From an uncultured Paracoccaceae bacterium (GTDB lineage Bacteria; Pseudomonadota; Alphaproteobacteria; Rhodobacterales; Rhodobacteraceae): 33,616 bases of DNA. The number at the start of each line of letters is the position of its first letter. The stretch's first letter is position 1. The notes beneath the pieces are model-generated. The model had not been told where the DNA came from, made no database searches, and saw only the letters and a list, made by a program, of their open reading frames with translations. Both the position numbers and the translations under genes were made by a program. The stretch spans positions 1 to 33,616 of the forward strand of contig CALHST010000150.1 of the NCBI GenBank assembly GCA_938038825.1, given 5' to 3'. Positions 31,336 through 33,616 of the stretch are shown piece after piece.

Positions 31336-32634
31336 CTATTCGGCCTCCGCCTCCTCTAGTTCGGCAGTGCCATCGTCTTCGCCTTCGGCCGCAGCCTCAA
31401 GTTCAGATGGATCCACCCAGCCCAGTAGTACCCGAGCAGTCATGACCATATGTTGCGCTTCCTCTAATGATACGTCGAACGGTTCCAGCAAACCATCGTC
31501 TTTGATGCGCTCGCCGTTGTCGGTTGTCCAGCCACCAGCCAGTTCCCAATCTGCACAAGTCGCAAAGTCTTCCAGCGTTTTCACACCATCTTTGACCAGT
31601 GCTTCCACCATTTGGGGGCTGAGGCCTTCGAATTCAATAAGGCTGTCTTCGGCACCCAATTCACGGGCCGCCGCCAACGCCTTGGCTGCTTGTGCTTCCA
31701 GATAGTCTTTGGCGCGCGCCTGCAATTCACTTGCCGTGGCTTCGTCTACCCCGTCAATGACCAACAATTCGTCGACCTCGACATAAGCAACCTCTTCCAA
31801 GTTGGTAAAGCCTTCGGCAACCAACAACTGGGCAAAGAATTCGTCCAGGTCCAGCGTGTCCATGAACAACTTGGTACGCAGTTCAAATTCGGCCTGACGA
31901 CGGGCAGATTCTTCTGCCTCTGTCACAATGTCGATGTCCAAATTTGTCAGCTGAGACGCAAGACGCACGTTTTGACCTCGGCGGCCAATCGCAAGCGACA
32001 GCTGTTCTTCCGGAACAACCACTTCAATCTTGCCAGCTTCTTCGTCCAGAACAACCTTAGACACTTCTGCAGGTTGCAGCGCATTCACAAGGAACGTTGG
32101 CTGATCTTCATTCCACGGAATGATGTCGATTTTTTCACCCTGAAGCTCGTTCACCACGGCCTGAACCCGGCTACCGCGCATACCAACGCAAGCACCAACA
32201 GGGTCGATCGAGTTGTCATAGGAAATCACAGCAATCTTCGCGCGTGATCCGGGATCCCGAGCGACGGCTTTAATGTCGATGATACCGTCGTAAATTTCTG
32301 GCACTTCCATCTTGAACAGTTCCGCCATGAATTCTGGCGCTGTCCGGCTTAGGAAAATCTGCGGCCCACGCTGTTCGCGGCGCACGTCTTTGATGAAACA
32401 CCGGATACGATCATTCGGCCGATAGCTTTCGCGGCCGATCTTTTCGTTGCGACGCAACACGCCCTCACCAGGGTTCAGATCGACAATCACGTTGCCATAT
32501 TCTTCGCGCTTCACCAGCACGTTGATGATGGTGCCTGTCTTGTCTTTGTACTCTTCGAACTGCTTGTCGCGTTCAGCTTCGCGGACCTTTTGCAGAATAA
32601 CCTGCTTGGCAGACTGCGCCGCGATGCGACCCAT
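31336..32634 (-). CDS. nusA: NusA, S1-KH-KH and C-terminal acidic part (downstream piece of interrupted nusA)
   Basis: The larger part of transcription termination/antitermination factor NusA. From ATG 32634 it has 432 residues: the end of the N-terminal domain (IAAQSAKQVILQKVREAERD), S1 domain (INVLVKREEYGNVIVDLNPG), KH1 with DPVGACVGMRGSRVQAVVNE, KH2 with LAIGRRGQNVRLASQL, and two acidic repeats before an acidic tail. In homologues this is continuous with the 102-residue frame at 32653-32961. Here TAA 32653-32655 separates them, in the same frame. ATG 32634 lies 18 bases after that stop with no clear ribosome site, so expression would need reinitiation or readthrough. The full span 31336-32961 would encode about 541 residues. 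Confidence 0.9.
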   Translation of the reverse strand: MGRIAAQSAKQVILQKVREAERDKQFEEYKDKTGTIINVLVKREEYGNVIVDLNPGEGVLRRNEKIGRESYRPNDRIRCFIKDVRREQRGPQIFLSRTAPEFMAELFKMEVPEIYDGIIDIKAVARDPGSRAKIAVISYDNSIDPVGACVGMRGSRVQAVVNELQGEKIDIIPWNEDQPTFLVNALQPAEVSKVVLDEEAGKIEVVVPEEQLSLAIGRRGQNVRLASQLTNLDIDIVTEAEESARRQAEFELRTKLFMDTLDLDEFFAQLLVAEGFTNLEEVAYVEVDELLVIDGVDEATASELQARAKDYLEAQAAKALAAARELGAEDSLIEFEGLSPQMVEALVKDGVKTLEDFATCADWELAGGWTTDNGERIKDDGLLEPFDVSLEEAQHMVMTARVLLGWVDPSELEAAAEGEDDGTAELEEAEAE

Positions 32635-32652
32635 TTCAACGGGCGGAACTTC

Positions 32653-32655
32653 TTA
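32653..32655 (-). other. In-frame TAA interrupting nusA
   Basis: On the minus strand the codons read ...GGT CAG ACT TTT GTG TAA GAA GTT CCG CCC GTT GAA ATG GGT CGC. In NusA homologues the TAA position is normally Glu (E. coli LGDYVED), so one G-to-T change of GAA would explain it. The frame is open on both sides. The next base after the stop is G. Confidence 0.95.
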
Positions 32656-32961
32656 CACAAAAGTCTGACCGACTTCTGGATTTTCCATGTATTGCTTGGC
32701 CTGCTCGACCGTGAACTCAGCCTGATAATTCTCAAGCTCTTCTTCTTCGACAACAGTGCGCACGCGGGTAAAAGTTGCACGACCGGTTTTGCGGTCGATG
32801 CTGACACGAATGTCCATCTCAGCGCCATAGCGAGACTTTGCAGCCCGCGCGAGCGATTCTTCCATCGCTTCGATAACCAAGCCCGGCTCGATCATCTTTT
32901 CACGTGCAACTGCCTCGGCTGTCTGCAGCAACTCAAGCTGGTTTGCGGATGTAATGGCCAT
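32653..32961 (-). CDS. nusA: NusA N-terminal domain fragment (upstream piece of interrupted nusA)
   Basis: A 102-residue frame holding most of the NusA N-terminal domain, which contacts the RNA polymerase beta-flap. It begins MAITSANQLELLQTAEAVAR and includes the conserved EAMEESLARAAKSRYG and the IDRKTGRATF segments, ending VGQTFV before TAA. The domain is cut before its last conserved helix (IAAQSAKQVILQKVREAE), which is encoded in the downstream frame. The start overlaps the rimP stop by one base (TAATG), as in intact relatives. The gene would be ordinary except for this one nonsense codon. Confidence 0.9.
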   Translation of the reverse strand: MAITSANQLELLQTAEAVAREKMIEPGLVIEAMEESLARAAKSRYGAEMDIRVSIDRKTGRATFTRVRTVVEEEELENYQAEFTVEQAKQYMENPEVGQTFV

Positions 32962-33536
32962 TAGGTGTCCTCCTCTGACCCGTCGTGTTCAATTTCGTCA
33001 AAGTCCGCTTCGTTGAGCGTCCCTGCAGCTTTGCGCTGCTTTAGCATTTCCTTGATCAGCTCATCTGTCAGCACCAATTTGGCATCGCTGAGCCAGTCGA
33101 ATTTCAATCCCACAGTGCCTTCATCAATATTGATCAGCACTTCATCCCCATCGACGCCTGCCAACACACCTTTGAAGCGACGGCGCCCGTCGATCAAGTC
33201 TGCCGTTTCCATTTTGGCGTCATAACCTTCGTACTCAGCAAAGTCCTTCAACCTGGTTAACGGACGGTCAATACCAGGGGAAGACACTTCCAACGTATAA
33301 GCATCCAGAATGGGATCTTCCACATCCAGCGTGGCACTGATCATTGTGGACACTTTGGCGCAGTCATCGACCTCGATACCGCCGTCAGCTCTGTCCACCA
33401 TCACCTGCAAAATCGGAGTCTTCCCACCCATCAAGCGCACGCGCACAAGTTCAAACCCCATGTCCTCGATCATCGGAGTGATGATTTCGGCCACACGGCG
33501 ATCCATAGCAGCTTTGGCGATCAGGTCGTTGGACAT
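32961..33536 (-). CDS. rimP: Ribosome maturation factor RimP
   Basis: Required for 30S subunit maturation. The 191-residue protein has the RimP N-domain (about 12-85) with VAEIITPMIEDMGFELVRVR, then the SSPGIDRPLTRLKDF motif. A C-terminal SH3-like domain follows (RRFKGVLAGVDGDEVLINID), and the tail is acidic. ATG 33536 has an AAGGA site. First gene of the rimP-nusA-ylxR-infB operon, overlapping the next start by one base. An intrinsic terminator ends only 17 bases upstream of its start. Confidence 0.95.
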   Translation of the reverse strand: MSNDLIAKAAMDRRVAEIITPMIEDMGFELVRVRLMGGKTPILQVMVDRADGGIEVDDCAKVSTMISATLDVEDPILDAYTLEVSSPGIDRPLTRLKDFAEYEGYDAKMETADLIDGRRRFKGVLAGVDGDEVLINIDEGTVGLKFDWLSDAKLVLTDELIKEMLKQRKAAGTLNEADFDEIEHDGSEEDT

Positions 33537-33553
33537 GGTATCCTTGCAAGCAC

Positions 33554-33576
33554 AAAAAAACGGGCGCGCGGCCCGT
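33554..33576 (-). terminator. Intrinsic terminator directly upstream of rimP
   Basis: Read on the minus strand, ACGGGC (33576-33571), a CGCGC loop and GCCCGT (33565-33560) form a GC-rich 6-bp stem followed by seven T's (33560-33554, the first shared with the stem). It ends 17 bases before the rimP ATG, leaving no room for a separate promoter. It therefore ends an upstream unit, or acts as an attenuator in the rimP-nusA leader. Confidence 0.8.
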
Positions 33577-33616
33577 CGATATTTCCCGGTGGAGCGTCAG
33601 GTTTGGACCCCAGCGC

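Noticed and set aside
33577..33616. Possible tRNA (metY-like) or gene end upstream of rimP
   Set aside because: The 40 bases show no T-loop or CCA end. One minus-strand frame has a TGA, but too little sequence is present to claim a gene.

Overview
The window looks like chromosomal core DNA from a Rhodobacterales (Roseobacter-group) alphaproteobacterium. This rests on gene content and order: kpsF-lptC-lptA-lptB followed by hpf and ptsN, alkB-dnaK-dnaJ, secA beside a Rhodobacterales-type anchored protein and ppiC-argJ-mutT, and rimP-nusA-ylxR-infB. GC is moderate. I saw no tRNA, rRNA, CRISPR array, insertion sequence or phage gene. I had no database access, so family assignments come from motifs and remembered homologues.

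Layout: (1) 1-4972, plus strand: the tail of an unrecognised gene, RNase D, then envelope genes making the Kdo precursor (kpsF) and exporting LPS (lptC, lptA, lptB), then hibernation factor hpf and ptsN. (2) 4986-10332, minus strand: a glycan block with two paralogous GT2-type glycosyltransferases, a GT14 beta-1,6-GlcNAc-transferase-like protein and a two-part sulfotransferase. (3) 10587-14402: galU, a KdsB-like cytidylyltransferase overlapping cysQ, and a divergent orphan polysaccharide ABC permease. (4) 14444-19804: AlkB, then dnaK with a heat-shock promoter, dnaJ, a GNAT acetyltransferase and radC. (5) 19801-25220, minus strand: a PBP-OmpA fusion, an anchored protein of unknown function and secA. 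(6) 25399-27883, plus strand: ppiC, argJ and mutT, overlapping or nearly so. (7) 27984-28118: a 44-codon gene with a palindrome in front and a bidirectional terminator behind. (8) 28183-33536, minus strand: the rimP-nusA-ylxR-infB operon.

The strongest anomaly is nusA. The normally continuous, essential transcription factor is broken by one in-frame TAA at 32653-32655, with both sides otherwise intact and in the same frame. It may be a sequencing error, a genuine two-piece NusA, or stop readthrough.

Other points of interest are the block predicted to build a branched, sulfated surface glycan (GT14, GT2s, sulfotransferase, with cysQ able to recycle PAP), a KdsB-like enzyme with altered metal-site motifs, and the small palindrome-preceded gene next to infB.
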